DNA of 64,000 nucleotides from Luteimonas galliterrae (GTDB lineage: Bacteria; Pseudomonadota; Gammaproteobacteria; Xanthomonadales; Xanthomonadaceae): positions 62,001-126,000 of the forward strand of contig NZ_JAMBEP010000002.1 of NCBI RefSeq assembly GCF_023374055.1, in the 5' to 3' direction. The position numbers and the translations under genes were made by a program. Each line of letters begins with the position of its first letter. Positions within the stretch are counted from its first letter, which is position 1. Below, in pieces: positions 18,647-27,391 of the stretch. Below the pieces are notes generated by a model. That model made no database searches. It worked only from the letters and a program-made list of their open reading frames with translations, and had not been told where the DNA came from.

Positions 18647-19627
18647 ATGCCGAACCCCCATCAGCGCGATTTCACCCTCGACCCCGAAAACACCGAACGC
18701 CTGGCCAACTTGGCCGGGCCGTTCGATGGCCACCTGCGCCAGATCGAGCTGCGCCTGGGCGTGGAAATCGCCAACCGCGGCAACGTCTTTCGGGTCACCG
18801 GCCCCGAAGACGCCGCCGCGCGGGCCGAGAAGCTGCTGCGCGCGCTCTACGCCGAGGCGGCCGAAGAAACCTTCGACGACCACGCCATCAATCTGCGCCT
18901 GAGCGCGGCGGTCGACGGCCGCAACGACGACGGCGTGGTGCCGCAGGAAGTCGCGATCCGGGTCAAGCGCGGCACCATCCGCGGGCGCGGCCCCAATCAA
19001 GCCAAATACCTGCATGCCATCGCCACCCACGACATCAATTTCGGCGTCGGCCCGGCCGGCACCGGCAAGACCTTCCTGGCCGTGGCGATGGCGGTGGAAG
19101 CGCTGAACGAATCGCGCGTGCAGCGGCTGATCCTGGTGCGCCCGGCGGTGGAAGCCGGCGAAAAGCTCGGCTTCCTGCCCGGCGACCTCACCCAGAAAGT
19201 GGATCCGTACTTGCGCCCGCTGTACGACGCGCTGTACGAGATGCTCGGCGTGGAAAAAGTCATCAAGCTGTTGGAAAAGAACGTCATCGAGATCGCGCCG
19301 CTGGCCTATATGCGCGGACGCACGCTTAACGACGCGTTCGTGATACTCGACGAGGCGCAGAACACCACCATCGAACAGATGAAGATGTTCCTCACCCGTC
19401 TCGGCTTCGGCAGCACTGCCGTAGTCACCGGCGATGTGACCCAGATCGACCTGCCCAAACACGTGCGCTCCGGCCTGCGCGACGCGATCGACGTGCTGCA
19501 CAACGTGGACGGCGTCAGCTTCACCTTTTTCGAATCGCGCGACGTGGTACGGCATCCGCTGGTGTCGCGCATCGTCAACGCCTACGAGGCGCGCGACGCG
19601 AAAGACGCCGAGACCGGAGCGGCGTAG
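18647..19627 (+). CDS. ybeZ: PhoH family ATPase (YbeZ)
   Basis: A 326-residue P-loop ATPase with Walker A GPAGTGKT at residues 135-142, Walker B VILDEAQNTT, and the PhoH signatures LVRPAVEAGEKLGFLPGDL and VTGDVTQIDLP. An N-terminal KH-like region precedes the ATPase. YbeZ works with the RNase YbeY in ribosome and rRNA quality control, and ybeY is next (38 bases on). The order phoH-ybeY-corC is typical. Confidence 0.94.
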   Translation: MPNPHQRDFTLDPENTERLANLAGPFDGHLRQIELRLGVEIANRGNVFRVTGPEDAAARAEKLLRALYAEAAEETFDDHAINLRLSAAVDGRNDDGVVPQEVAIRVKRGTIRGRGPNQAKYLHAIATHDINFGVGPAGTGKTFLAVAMAVEALNESRVQRLILVRPAVEAGEKLGFLPGDLTQKVDPYLRPLYDALYEMLGVEKVIKLLEKNVIEIAPLAYMRGRTLNDAFVILDEAQNTTIEQMKMFLTRLGFGSTAVVTGDVTQIDLPKHVRSGLRDAIDVLHNVDGVSFTFFESRDVVRHPLVSRIVNAYEARDAKDAETGAA

Positions 19628-19665
19628 ACTTGATCGCTGTTGACGCCCGGGACGGTTTTTAGCCC

Positions 19666-20154
19666 ATGACGCGCGGACCCGTTCGCCTCGATGTCTCTGT
19701 CGGCTACGCAGTGCCCCGCACCGGCCTGCCCTCTTCGGTGAGCTTCCGGCGCTGGGTGGCCGCGGCGCTGGCCGGGCGCATCCTCGAAGCGGATCTGGCG
19801 ATCCGTATCGTCGACAACAAAGAAGGTCGCGCGCTCAACCGCCACTATCGCGGCAAGGATTACGCGACCAACGTGCTGAGCTTCCCGGCCGAGATGGCCG
19901 AAGGCGTCAAAATGCCGAAAGGCGTGAAGATGCCGCTGCTGGGCGACTTGGTGCTATGCGCACCGGTGGTGGCCCGCGAAGCGCGCGAGCAGAAGAAGCC
20001 GCTTGCCGAGCATTACGCGCACTTGACCGTGCACGGCACGCTGCACCTGCTGGGTTGGAACCACGAGGACGACCGCGAAGCCGTGGCCATGGAGCAGCTG
20101 GAGCGCGAGATCCTGGCCGCACTCGGCATCTCCGACCCCTATCTCGAACCGTAG
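19666..20154 (+). CDS. ybeY: Endoribonuclease YbeY (rRNA maturation)
   Basis: A 162-residue zinc endoribonuclease acting in 16S rRNA 3'-end maturation and ribosome quality control. The metal site reads [11 protein letters not shown], the usual HGxLHLxGxDH with Asn in place of Asp before the third histidine. [17 protein letters not shown] and [12 protein letters not shown] are the other family motifs. The TAG stop is part of the GTAG at the left end of a palindromic repeat. Confidence 0.94.
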   Translation: MTRGPVRLDVSVGYAVPRTGLPSSVSFRRWVAAALAGRILEADLAIRIVDNKEGRALNRHYRGKDYATNVLSFPAEMAEGVKMPKGVKMPLLGDLVLCAPVVAREAREQKKPLAEHYAHLTVHGTLHLLGWNHEDDREAVAMEQLEREILAALGISDPYLEP

Positions 20155-20237
20155 GGTGGGTCTTGGCCCACCATCGCGAAACCCAGTCGCCGCCGCGAAC
20201 GTGTGAGGTCTCAATGGTGGGCCTAGGCCCACCCTAC
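20151..20237. repeat. GTAG-type palindromic pair (GTAGGGTGGGCC core)
   Basis: Left arm 20151-20174 (GTAGGGTGGGTCTTGGCCC) and right arm 20214-20237 are inverted copies with two mismatches, 39 bases apart. Each arm contains a small GGGCC/GGCCC palindrome. The ybeY stop codon TAG is contributed by the left arm. A decayed relative may lie at 38147-38184. Confidence 0.92.
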
Positions 20238-20331
20238 GCATTAGATAAGGCCCCGCAGCCCGTTTCACCGGCCCGCAACCGACTCGCGCTAAACTTCCCC
20301 CATCGCCCAGCCGGGCGTATTTACGATAGCG

Positions 20332-21201
20332 ATGCCCGAGGACGACAGTAGCAGCTTCCCCGCGCCGGACCTTCCGGAAAAACGCCGCGGCTGGCTGGAA
20401 CGCATAGGCTCCGCGCTTTCCGGCGAGCCGACTTCCCGCGAAGACCTGGTCGAACTGCTCCGCGACGCGCAGGGCGACGGCCTGATCGCGGCCGATACCC
20501 TGCGCATGATGGAAGGCGCCATCGCGGTGTCCGACATGAGCGTGGGCGACGTGATGATCCCGCGCTCGCAGATGGTGGCGCTGTCCGCCGACGCCCGCTT
20601 CCTGGACCTGATGAAGCAGGTGGTGGAATCGGGCCATTCGCGTTTCCCGGTGCATGGCGAGGACAAGGACGAAATCCTCGGCATCCTGCTGGCCAAGGAC
20701 CTGCTGCGCGGCGTGGTCGCGGACAACGGCCCGGGCAGCGTGCGCGAACTGCTGCGGCCGGCGGTGCTGATCCCCGAATCCAAGCGCCTGAACGTGCTGC
20801 TGCGCGAGTTCCGCCTGTCGCGCAACCACATGGCGATCGTGGTCGACGAATACGGCGGCGTCGCCGGCTTGGTGACGATCGAGGACGTGCTGGAGCAGAT
20901 CGTCGGCGAGATCGACGACGAGCACGACGACGCCGAAGACCCGCAGGCGCTGATCGCCGCGCAGGCCGACGGCCAGTACGTGGTCGATGCGCTGACGCCG
21001 ATCGAGGATTTCAACGAACGCTTCGGCGCCGATTTCGACGACGACGAATACGACACCATCGGCGGCCTGGTCACCGCGGCGATCGGCCACCTGCCCGAAG
21101 CCGGCGAGGAGCTGACCTTGGGCCGCTTCGCGTTCCGCGTCGCCCGCGCCGATGCGCGCCGTGTGCATGCCTTCCATGTGGGCGTGCATGGCGAGGCCTG
21201 A
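20332..21201 (+). CDS. corC: CorC/HlyC family protein with CBS pair
   Basis: A 289-residue cytosolic protein. A CBS pair follows the N-terminal SREDLVELLRDAQGDGLI: DVMIPRSQMVALSADARFLDLMKQVVESGHSRFPVHGE and VDEYGGVAGLVTIEDVLEQIVGEI. A CorC_HlyC transporter-associated domain is at the C-terminus. CorC is linked to magnesium/cobalt resistance. In many gammaproteobacteria lnt follows corC; here a DUF4105 gene overlaps its 3' end by 14 bases, with corA next. Confidence 0.94.
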   Translation: MPEDDSSSFPAPDLPEKRRGWLERIGSALSGEPTSREDLVELLRDAQGDGLIAADTLRMMEGAIAVSDMSVGDVMIPRSQMVALSADARFLDLMKQVVESGHSRFPVHGEDKDEILGILLAKDLLRGVVADNGPGSVRELLRPAVLIPESKRLNVLLREFRLSRNHMAIVVDEYGGVAGLVTIEDVLEQIVGEIDDEHDDAEDPQALIAAQADGQYVVDALTPIEDFNERFGADFDDDEYDTIGGLVTAAIGHLPEAGEELTLGRFAFRVARADARRVHAFHVGVHGEA

Positions 21202-22411
21202 GTTCGACGCCCCGAAGCCGCGGCGCGCGGGATCGCCGTCGATTTGGTTGTTGCTGGCGCTCTGGCTATGCGCCCTGCCCGCCTTCGCGACGCCCCGCAT
21301 CGGCGTGATGACGATGGCGCCGGGCGAACTGTTCTGGGAACGCTTCGGCCATAACGCGATCGTGGTCGACGACCCGGCCGCACCCTCGCCCATCTCCTAC
21401 AACTTCGGTTCCTTCGATCCCGGCGAACCGGGCTTCGTCGGCCGCTTCGTGCGCGGCGAGATGCAATATTCGCTGGCCGCGCTGCCGGCGGAACAGGATC
21501 TGGAAACCTATCGCCTGGAAGGCCGCGGCGTGCGCGTGCAGTGGCTCGACCTGACGCCGTCTCAAGCGCAGGCCTTGTCCGCCGCGCTGGCCGAGAACGC
21601 CAGGCCCGAAAACGCGCGCTATCGCTACGACTATTTCCTGGACAACTGCTCCACCCGCGTGCGCGATGCCGTCGACAAGGCGCTCGGCGGCCGCCTGCGC
21701 AGCCAGTTGTCGGCCAGTTCGCACGGCAACAGCTATCGCAGCGAAGCGACCCGCCTCACCAAACCGGCGCTGTGGATGTGGTTGGGTTTCGATATCGGTT
21801 TCGGCCCGCTGGCCGATCGCGCGATGTCGTTGTGGGAAGAGGCTTACGTGCCGCGCAGGCTCGCCGACAGCCTCCGCGAGATCAGACTGGCCGATGGCCG
21901 GCCGCTGGTGTCTTCGGAGCAGGAAATCCTGCCGCACCGCATCGCCGCCGAGCCCGACGAAGCGCCGCGCGCATGGTGGCCGTATGCCCTCGCCGGTCTG
22001 GCGATCGCGGCCGCGATCCTGTGGGCCGGCCGCCGCCGTCCGCGCGCCGTCGCGGCGTTCGCATTCCCTTTCTGGCTGCTGTGCGCCCTGCTCGGCGGCC
22101 TGCTGCTGTTCCTGTGGGGCTTCACCGACCACTGGGCCGGCTGGCGCAATGCCAATCTTCTGCTGCTGAGCCCCTTGTGCCTGCTGCTGTTGCCCGGCGC
22201 ATGGCGCCTGGCGCGTGGCCGCGACGGCGGCAAAGTGTTCCGCAGCGCACTGACCTTGGTCGCGATCGGCGCGGTGCTTGCCTTGTTCTGGTACTGGCTG
22301 CCGGTGGCGCCGCAGCAGAACCTGCGCTGGATCGCCCTGCTGCTGCCGTTGCACCTGGCCCTGTGGTCCGCCTTCGGAACGCAACGTTCGCTTGCCGCTG
22401 CCGGCCGATAG
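21188..22411 (+). CDS. DUF4105 (Lnb-type) membrane protein
   Basis: A 407-residue protein with an N-terminal signal/anchor. A periplasmic DUF4105 domain follows, carrying ELFWERFGHNAIVV, SYNFGSFDPGEPGF and YDYFLDNCSTRVRDAVD, i.e. conserved His and Cys residues in NlpC/P60-like positions. About five C-terminal helices (about residues 265-400) complete it. Related domains occur in Lnb, the lipoprotein N-acylation transamidase; a role in lipoprotein modification here is a guess. The start ATG overlaps corC. Confidence 0.8.
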   Translation: MARPEFDAPKPRRAGSPSIWLLLALWLCALPAFATPRIGVMTMAPGELFWERFGHNAIVVDDPAAPSPISYNFGSFDPGEPGFVGRFVRGEMQYSLAALPAEQDLETYRLEGRGVRVQWLDLTPSQAQALSAALAENARPENARYRYDYFLDNCSTRVRDAVDKALGGRLRSQLSASSHGNSYRSEATRLTKPALWMWLGFDIGFGPLADRAMSLWEEAYVPRRLADSLREIRLADGRPLVSSEQEILPHRIAAEPDEAPRAWWPYALAGLAIAAAILWAGRRRPRAVAAFAFPFWLLCALLGGLLLFLWGFTDHWAGWRNANLLLLSPLCLLLLPGAWRLARGRDGGKVFRSALTLVAIGAVLALFWYWLPVAPQQNLRWIALLLPLHLALWSAFGTQRSLAAAGR

Positions 22412-22418
22412 CGTCACG

Positions 22419-23429
22419 ATGCGCGCCATGAGCGCGAACGATGCCAAGCCGGACCTGCCCGCCTGCGTGGTCAACTGCGCGGTCTACGACACCGAAGGCC
22501 AGCGCCGCGACATCGGTCTGGACCATATCAGCGACGTGCTCGCGCACGACGACGGCAGTTTCGTCTGGGTCGGCCTGTACGAACCCGAGGAAGCGCTGCT
22601 GGACAAGCTGCAGGAGGAATTCGGCCTGCACGACCTGGCCGTGGAAGACGCGCATCACGCCCACCAGCGCCCCAAGATCGAGGCCTACGGCAATTCGCTG
22701 TTCCTGGCCGTGCACACGGCGCAGATGATCGAAGGCCACGTGCGCTTCGGCGAGACCCAGATGTTCGTCGGCCCGCGTTTCCTGGTCACCGTGCGCCACG
22801 GCGCTTCGCTGTCGTACACCAAGGTGCGCGAGCGCTTCGAGCGCGAACCGGAATTGCTGAAAGGGCCGGCCTTCGCCCTGTACGGCGTGCTCGACCATAT
22901 CGTCGACAACTACCAGCCGATCGTCGACGAGTTCCGCGAGGAGCTGAACGAGCTCGAGCAGGACGTGTTCGCCGAAACCTACCGGCGCGACACCATCGTC
23001 AAGCTCTACGAATTGAAGAAAGAGTTGACCCAGATGCGGATCGCGGTGGCGCCGCTGCAGGATATCCTCTCGCAACTGATGCGCGTGCAGACCGGCCAGG
23101 TGGCCGAAGAAGCCAAGCTCTATTTCCGCGACGTGCTCGACCACGTGGTGCGGCTCAACGAATCGATCGACACGCTGCGCGAGATGCTGACCGCGGCGAT
23201 GAGCGTGAACCTGTCGCTGGTCACCATCGCCCAGGGCGAGGTGGTCAAGAAGCTCGCCGGCTGGGCCGCGCTGCTGGCCGCGCCGACGCTGGTCGCCAGC
23301 TGGTACGGCATGAACTTCACCCACATGCCCGAGCTGCACGGGCCGCACAGCTATTTCGTGCTGATCGGGATCGTGGTGGTGGTGGTGGCCGGTTTGTACT
23401 TCTACCTCAAGAAGGTGCGCTGGTTGTAG
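22419..23429 (+). CDS. corA: Magnesium/cobalt transporter CorA
   Basis: A 336-residue CorA-type channel. A long cytoplasmic domain with ILxQLMRV-type helices leads to two C-terminal membrane segments. The signature YGMNF lies at the end of the first (LAGWAALLAAPTLVASWYGMNF), followed by MPELHGPHSYF and the second helix, ending KKVRW. It starts 7 bases after the DUF4105 gene; MRAM offers two possible ATGs (22419, 22428) with no clear ribosome binding site. It sits with corC, which is functionally linked. Confidence 0.95.
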   Translation: MRAMSANDAKPDLPACVVNCAVYDTEGQRRDIGLDHISDVLAHDDGSFVWVGLYEPEEALLDKLQEEFGLHDLAVEDAHHAHQRPKIEAYGNSLFLAVHTAQMIEGHVRFGETQMFVGPRFLVTVRHGASLSYTKVRERFEREPELLKGPAFALYGVLDHIVDNYQPIVDEFREELNELEQDVFAETYRRDTIVKLYELKKELTQMRIAVAPLQDILSQLMRVQTGQVAEEAKLYFRDVLDHVVRLNESIDTLREMLTAAMSVNLSLVTIAQGEVVKKLAGWAALLAAPTLVASWYGMNFTHMPELHGPHSYFVLIGIVVVVVAGLYFYLKKVRWL

Positions 23430-23469
23430 CTTTTCGTAGGTGCGAATTCATTCGCACCTACAAAAAAGC
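23430..23469. repeat. GTAG-type single palindrome (GTAGGTGCGAATTCATTCGC)
   Basis: A single symmetric unit, TTCGTAGGTGCGAATTCATT followed by its complement, directly after the corA stop and probably also acting as its terminator. Dimeric versions with the same core are at 47156 and 54041. Confidence 0.9.
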
Positions 23470-23577
23470 CGACCTACGACCAAAGTCTTAGGCCTTGGCC
23501 GACCCGATTGCCGCGGCGCGCATTGACCCGCACCGCGCCAGGCGCGACCCTGCCTTATCCGATCGGAGGGGCTGCAA

Positions 23578-25659
23578 ATGAAAGGTGGATTCGGGAAAGT
23601 GGCATGGGCGGCGCTGGCGCTGCTGGGCGCGTTCTGCCTGGGCACGGTCGCGTTGCGGCGCGGCGAGCCGATCAACGCCTTGTGGATCGTCGCAGCCGCG
23701 GTGTCGATCTACCTGGTCGCCTATCGCTACTACGCGCTGTTCATCGCCGACAAGGTGGTGCAGTTGGATCCCCTGCGCGCCACGCCGGCCGTCATCAACA
23801 ACGACGGCCTGGATTACGTACCCACCAACAAGCATGTGCTGTTCGGCCACCATTTCGCCGCCATCGCCGGCGCCGGACCGCTGGTCGGCCCGGTGCTGGC
23901 CGCGCAGATGGGGTACCTGCCCGGCGTGCTATGGCTGATCGCCGGCGTCGTGCTCGCCGGCGCGGTGCAGGATTTCATGGTGCTGGTGATTTCCAGCCGG
24001 CGCAACGGCCGCTCCCTGGGCGATCTGGTGCGCGAGGAGATGGGCCGTGTCCCCGGCACCATCGCCTTATTCGGCGCATTCCTGATCATGATCATCATCC
24101 TCGCGGTGTTGGCGATGATCGTGGTCAAAGCCCTCGCGGACAGCCCATGGGGCATGTTCACCGTGATCGCGACGATCCCGATCGCGATCCTGATGGGCGT
24201 GTACATGCGCTACATCCGCCCGGGACGGATCGGCGAGATTTCTGTGGTCGGCCTGGCGCTGCTGCTGCTCGCGATCTGGTTCGGCGGCCAGGTGGCCGCG
24301 CACCCGACCTGGGGCCCGGCGTTCACCTTCACCGGCACGCAGATCACGTGGATGCTGATCGGCTACGGCTTCGTCGCCGCCGTGCTGCCGGTATGGCTGC
24401 TGCTGGCGCCGCGCGATTACCTGTCCACCTTCCTCAAGATCGGCACCATCATCGCGCTGGCGATCGGCATCGTCATCGTGATGCCCGAGTTGCGCATGCC
24501 GGCGTTGACGCAGTTCACCGACGGCACCGGCCCGGTGTGGAAGGGCAGCATGTTCCCGTTCCTGTTCATCACCATCGCCTGCGGCGCCGTTTCCGGCTTC
24601 CACGCCCTGATCTCCTCGGGCACCACGCCGAAACTGCTGGCGAACGAAAGCCAGGCGCGGTACATCGGTTATGGCGGGATGCTGATGGAGTCTTTCGTGG
24701 CGATCATGGCGATGGTCGCCGCGTCGATCATCGACCCGGGCGTGTACTTCGCGATGAACAGCCCCGCGGCGATCATCGGCACCGACGTCAACACGGTCGC
24801 GCAGACCGTGTCGAGCTGGGGTTTCGTGGTGACGCCCGAAGTGCTGACCGCGACCGCCAAGGAGATCGGCGAGAACAGCATCCTCTCGCGCGCGGGCGGC
24901 GCGCCGACCCTGGCGGTAGGCATCGCGCAGATCCTCCATTCGGTGCTGCCGGGCGAAGGCATGATGGCGTTCTGGTACCACTTCGCGATCCTGTTCGAGG
25001 CGCTGTTCATCCTGACCGCGGTCGACGCCGGCACACGCGCCGGCCGCTTCATGCTGCAGGACCTGCTGGGCAACTTCGTGCCGGCGCTGCGCCGCACCGA
25101 AGCGTGGGGACCCAACCTGCTCGCGACCGGCGGCTGCGTGGCGCTATGGGGCTACTTCCTGTACCAGGGCGTCACCGATCCGCTCGGCGGCATCAACATG
25201 CTGTGGCCGCTGTTCGGCATCGCCAACCAGATGCTGGCGGGCATCGCGCTGATGCTCTGCACCGTGGTGTTGTTCAAGATGAAGCGCGACCGCTACGCCT
25301 GGGTCTCGATCGTGCCGACGGCATGGCTGCTGATCTGCACCACCGCGGCCGGCTGGATCAAGATCTTCGACGCCACGCCTGCGGTCGGCTTCCTTGCCCA
25401 GGCCAACAAGTACCGCGATGCGATCGCGGCGGGCGAACTGATCGCGCCGTCGAAGGATTTCGGCCAGATGCAGCAGGTGATGGTCAACAACTACATCAAC
25501 GCCGGGCTGACCGCGCTGTTCCTGTTCGTGGTCCTGAGCGTGCTGGTCTATTCGATCGGCGCGATCGTCAAGGCGCGGCGCAATCCGCAGCGCAGCGATC
25601 GGGAAACCCCGTATGTGGCGTTGACCCCGGAGCAGCAAGCCGCGCAGGCGCGGCTATGA
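23578..25659 (+). CDS. cstA: Carbon starvation protein A / pyruvate transporter
   Basis: A 693-residue multi-helix transporter (CstA family). Members include E. coli BtsT and CstA, which import pyruvate, and CstA is also implicated in peptide use. Recognised parts are [26 protein letters not shown] near residue 80 and the AVQDFMVL and SGTTPKLL regions. GGAGG lies 8 bases before the ATG. It ends in an ATGA overlap with a tiny reading frame leading into yjiX, the usual downstream partner. Confidence 0.95.
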   Translation: MKGGFGKVAWAALALLGAFCLGTVALRRGEPINALWIVAAAVSIYLVAYRYYALFIADKVVQLDPLRATPAVINNDGLDYVPTNKHVLFGHHFAAIAGAGPLVGPVLAAQMGYLPGVLWLIAGVVLAGAVQDFMVLVISSRRNGRSLGDLVREEMGRVPGTIALFGAFLIMIIILAVLAMIVVKALADSPWGMFTVIATIPIAILMGVYMRYIRPGRIGEISVVGLALLLLAIWFGGQVAAHPTWGPAFTFTGTQITWMLIGYGFVAAVLPVWLLLAPRDYLSTFLKIGTIIALAIGIVIVMPELRMPALTQFTDGTGPVWKGSMFPFLFITIACGAVSGFHALISSGTTPKLLANESQARYIGYGGMLMESFVAIMAMVAASIIDPGVYFAMNSPAAIIGTDVNTVAQTVSSWGFVVTPEVLTATAKEIGENSILSRAGGAPTLAVGIAQILHSVLPGEGMMAFWYHFAILFEALFILTAVDAGTRAGRFMLQDLLGNFVPALRRTEAWGPNLLATGGCVALWGYFLYQGVTDPLGGINMLWPLFGIANQMLAGIALMLCTVVLFKMKRDRYAWVSIVPTAWLLICTTAAGWIKIFDATPAVGFLAQANKYRDAIAAGELIAPSKDFGQMQQVMVNNYINAGLTALFLFVVLSVLVYSIGAIVKARRNPQRSDRETPYVALTPEQQAAQARL

Positions 25660-25700
25660 CCGGCGGCCATGGCGAGGATGCAGCGATGAGGATGCAATGA
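25656..25700 (+). CDS. Possible 14-codon coupling frame between cstA and yjiX
   Basis: ATG at 25656 overlaps the cstA TGA, and the frame ends in TGA at 25698-25700, overlapping the yjiX ATG. The peptide would be [14 protein letters not shown]. The arrangement would let ribosomes pass from cstA to yjiX. It could be chance: it is short, and the yjiX ribosome binding site (GAGG) lies within it. Confidence 0.25.
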   Translation: MTGGHGEDAAMRMQ

Positions 25701-25924
25701 TGGGTACCGCGCTCGTCCCGCTCGACCACTACGCCGTCCATCGCAGGGTGTGGCGGCGCGTGGTGCAGACCGCGCGGCTTTGCTGCGGGATGCCGGACTA
25801 CGACAACTACGTCCGGCACATGCTGGAGAAGCATCCCGACCGGGACATCATGGATTACCCGACCTTCTTCCGCGAGCGCCAGGAAGCGCGCTACGGCGGC
25901 CGCGGCGGCTTCCGCTGCTGCTGA
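25697..25924 (+). CDS. yjiX: YbdD/YjiX family small protein
   Basis: A 74-residue member of the YbdD/YjiX family, commonly encoded next to cstA/btsT. The signature [20 protein letters not shown] leads to [18 protein letters not shown] and a terminal Cys pair. The N-terminus is slightly longer than usual. Its role is unknown, but constant pairing suggests an accessory of the transporter. Confidence 0.93.
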   Translation: MMGTALVPLDHYAVHRRVWRRVVQTARLCCGMPDYDNYVRHMLEKHPDRDIMDYPTFFRERQEARYGGRGGFRCC

Positions 25925-25927
25925 GCC

Positions 25928-26017
25928 GCTTTTCGTAGGAGCGGCTTTAGCCGCGAGCTCTTGATGTTGCTTGAGATGCGGGAAAAGCTCGCGGCTAAAG
26001 CCGCTCCTACGAAAAGC
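25928..26017. repeat. GTAG-type REP pair (GTAGGAGCGGCTTTAGCCGCG)
   Basis: Inverted arms at 25928-25963 and about 25982-26017, outer GCTTTTCGTAGGAGCGGC and its complement, lie between the convergent yjiX and DUF819 genes. The last base of the element is the first of the CTA that reads as the DUF819 TAG stop on the minus strand. Confidence 0.93.
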
Positions 26018-27270
26018 TAAGCTGCGCCGGCCATCGCGCGCAATACGATGCCGACGACGTAGGCCAGCACCGTGCCGGTCGCATAACCAAGCGCGCCGAG
26101 CAGCGCGCCCACTGGCGCCAGCGACGGATGGAACACCGACGCCACCACCGGCGCCGAAGCCGGTCCGCCGATATTGCTCTGCGAACCGAGCGCGAAATAG
26201 AAGAACGGCACGCGCAACAGCCGGCCCACCAGCCACAGCAGCAGGATGTGCACCGAAATCCAGATCACCCCCAGCGCGAACAGCCAGGGCTTGTCGGCCA
26301 ATGCCATGATGTCCATCTGCATGCCGATGCAGGCGATCAGGAAATACAGGAACAAAGTGCCGATCTTGGACGCGCCGGCGCCGTCGTACTCGCGCAGGCG
26401 GGTGAAACTCAAGCCCAATCCGATGAAGGTCGACAGCACCACCACCCAGACGAACGGCTCGTGCAGGCTGACCGTTTTCGCCCAGGATACGTTCGTGCCG
26501 AACCACGCCGCGATCGGGCCGGCCACCGCGTGCGACAAGCCCACCGCGCCGAGCGCAATGCCGACGATGATCATCAGGTCGGACAGGCTGGCGACACGCT
26601 GGTGCTGCTTCTGGTAGCTGACCAGGCGTTCCTTGAGTTCTTCGATCGCCCGCGTATCCGCGCCGCTGCGTGCGTCGATCGCCTCCGCGCGGTTGGCCAG
26701 GAAGATCAGCACGGCCATCCACACGTAGCCGACGCCGACATCGACCACCACGAACTGGCCGAAAGTGGTTTCGTCGACGGCGAAGACTTCCTTCATCGCG
26801 ACCATGTTGGCGCCGCCGCCGATCCAACTGCCCGCCAGCGCCGCCATGCCGCCCCAGGTGTCGCCGGCCACGGTTTCCGGATGAACCAACCCCATCAGCC
26901 AGAACGCGGCGAAAGCGCCGAGCATCACGCTGACCGACGCGGCCGCGTACATCGCCAGGAGTTTGGGGCCTAGGCGCAGGACGCCCTTCAGGTCGATCGT
27001 CAGCGTCAACAGCACCAGCGCAGCGGGCAACAGCACCCGGCTAGCGACCGGGTTGTAGAGCTTGCTGGCGTTGCCGTCGATCAGGCCGATGCTGTTGTAG
27101 ATGCCTGGAATGAAATAGCACAGCAGCAACGCCGGCACATAGGTGTAGAACTTTTTCCAGAGGCCGGTCTTGCGCGACTCGGTAAAGAACACCAGTCCCA
27201 GCGTCGCGGCGATCAGGCCGAGCACGACGATATCGTTGGTGATCAGGGCGGTGCTGGCGGGTTCGGTCAT
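26017..27270 (-). CDS. DUF819 family membrane protein (YjcL-like)
   Basis: A 417-residue protein with about ten membrane helices and the family patterns SWIGGGANMVAMKEVF, VDVGVGYVWMA and GSQSNIGGPASAPVVASVFHPSLAPVG. The repeated glycine/serine-rich half motifs suggest a transporter with internal symmetry. The substrate is unknown. The start at 27270 follows the family N-terminus; upstream codons fall in repeat DNA. It lies downstream of the S9 peptidase in the same direction, with a palindrome between them. Confidence 0.87.
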   Translation of the reverse strand: MTEPASTALITNDIVVLGLIAATLGLVFFTESRKTGLWKKFYTYVPALLLCYFIPGIYNSIGLIDGNASKLYNPVASRVLLPAALVLLTLTIDLKGVLRLGPKLLAMYAAASVSVMLGAFAAFWLMGLVHPETVAGDTWGGMAALAGSWIGGGANMVAMKEVFAVDETTFGQFVVVDVGVGYVWMAVLIFLANRAEAIDARSGADTRAIEELKERLVSYQKQHQRVASLSDLMIIVGIALGAVGLSHAVAGPIAAWFGTNVSWAKTVSLHEPFVWVVVLSTFIGLGLSFTRLREYDGAGASKIGTLFLYFLIACIGMQMDIMALADKPWLFALGVIWISVHILLLWLVGRLLRVPFFYFALGSQSNIGGPASAPVVASVFHPSLAPVGALLGALGYATGTVLAYVVGIVLRAMAGAA

Positions 27271-27307
27271 CTTTGTTCCAAACGTTCGCGGACGCGGCGC
27301 GGCATCC

Positions 27308-27389
27308 GTAGCCCGGGCAAGGCCGAAGGCCGCACCCGGGATCGTGTCGCGATACACCCGGGTGCGGCCTTCGGCCTTGCCCGGGCTAC
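27308..27389. repeat. GTAG-type perfect inverted repeat, 33-bp arms
   Basis: Arms 27308-27340 and 27357-27389 are exact complements, beginning GTAGCCCGGGCAAGGCCG, with a 16-base loop. Each arm also holds a GGCCGAAGGCC hairpin. It lies two bases after the S9 peptidase stop and would make a strong structure in the transcript. Confidence 0.96.
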
Positions 27390-27391
27390 GT

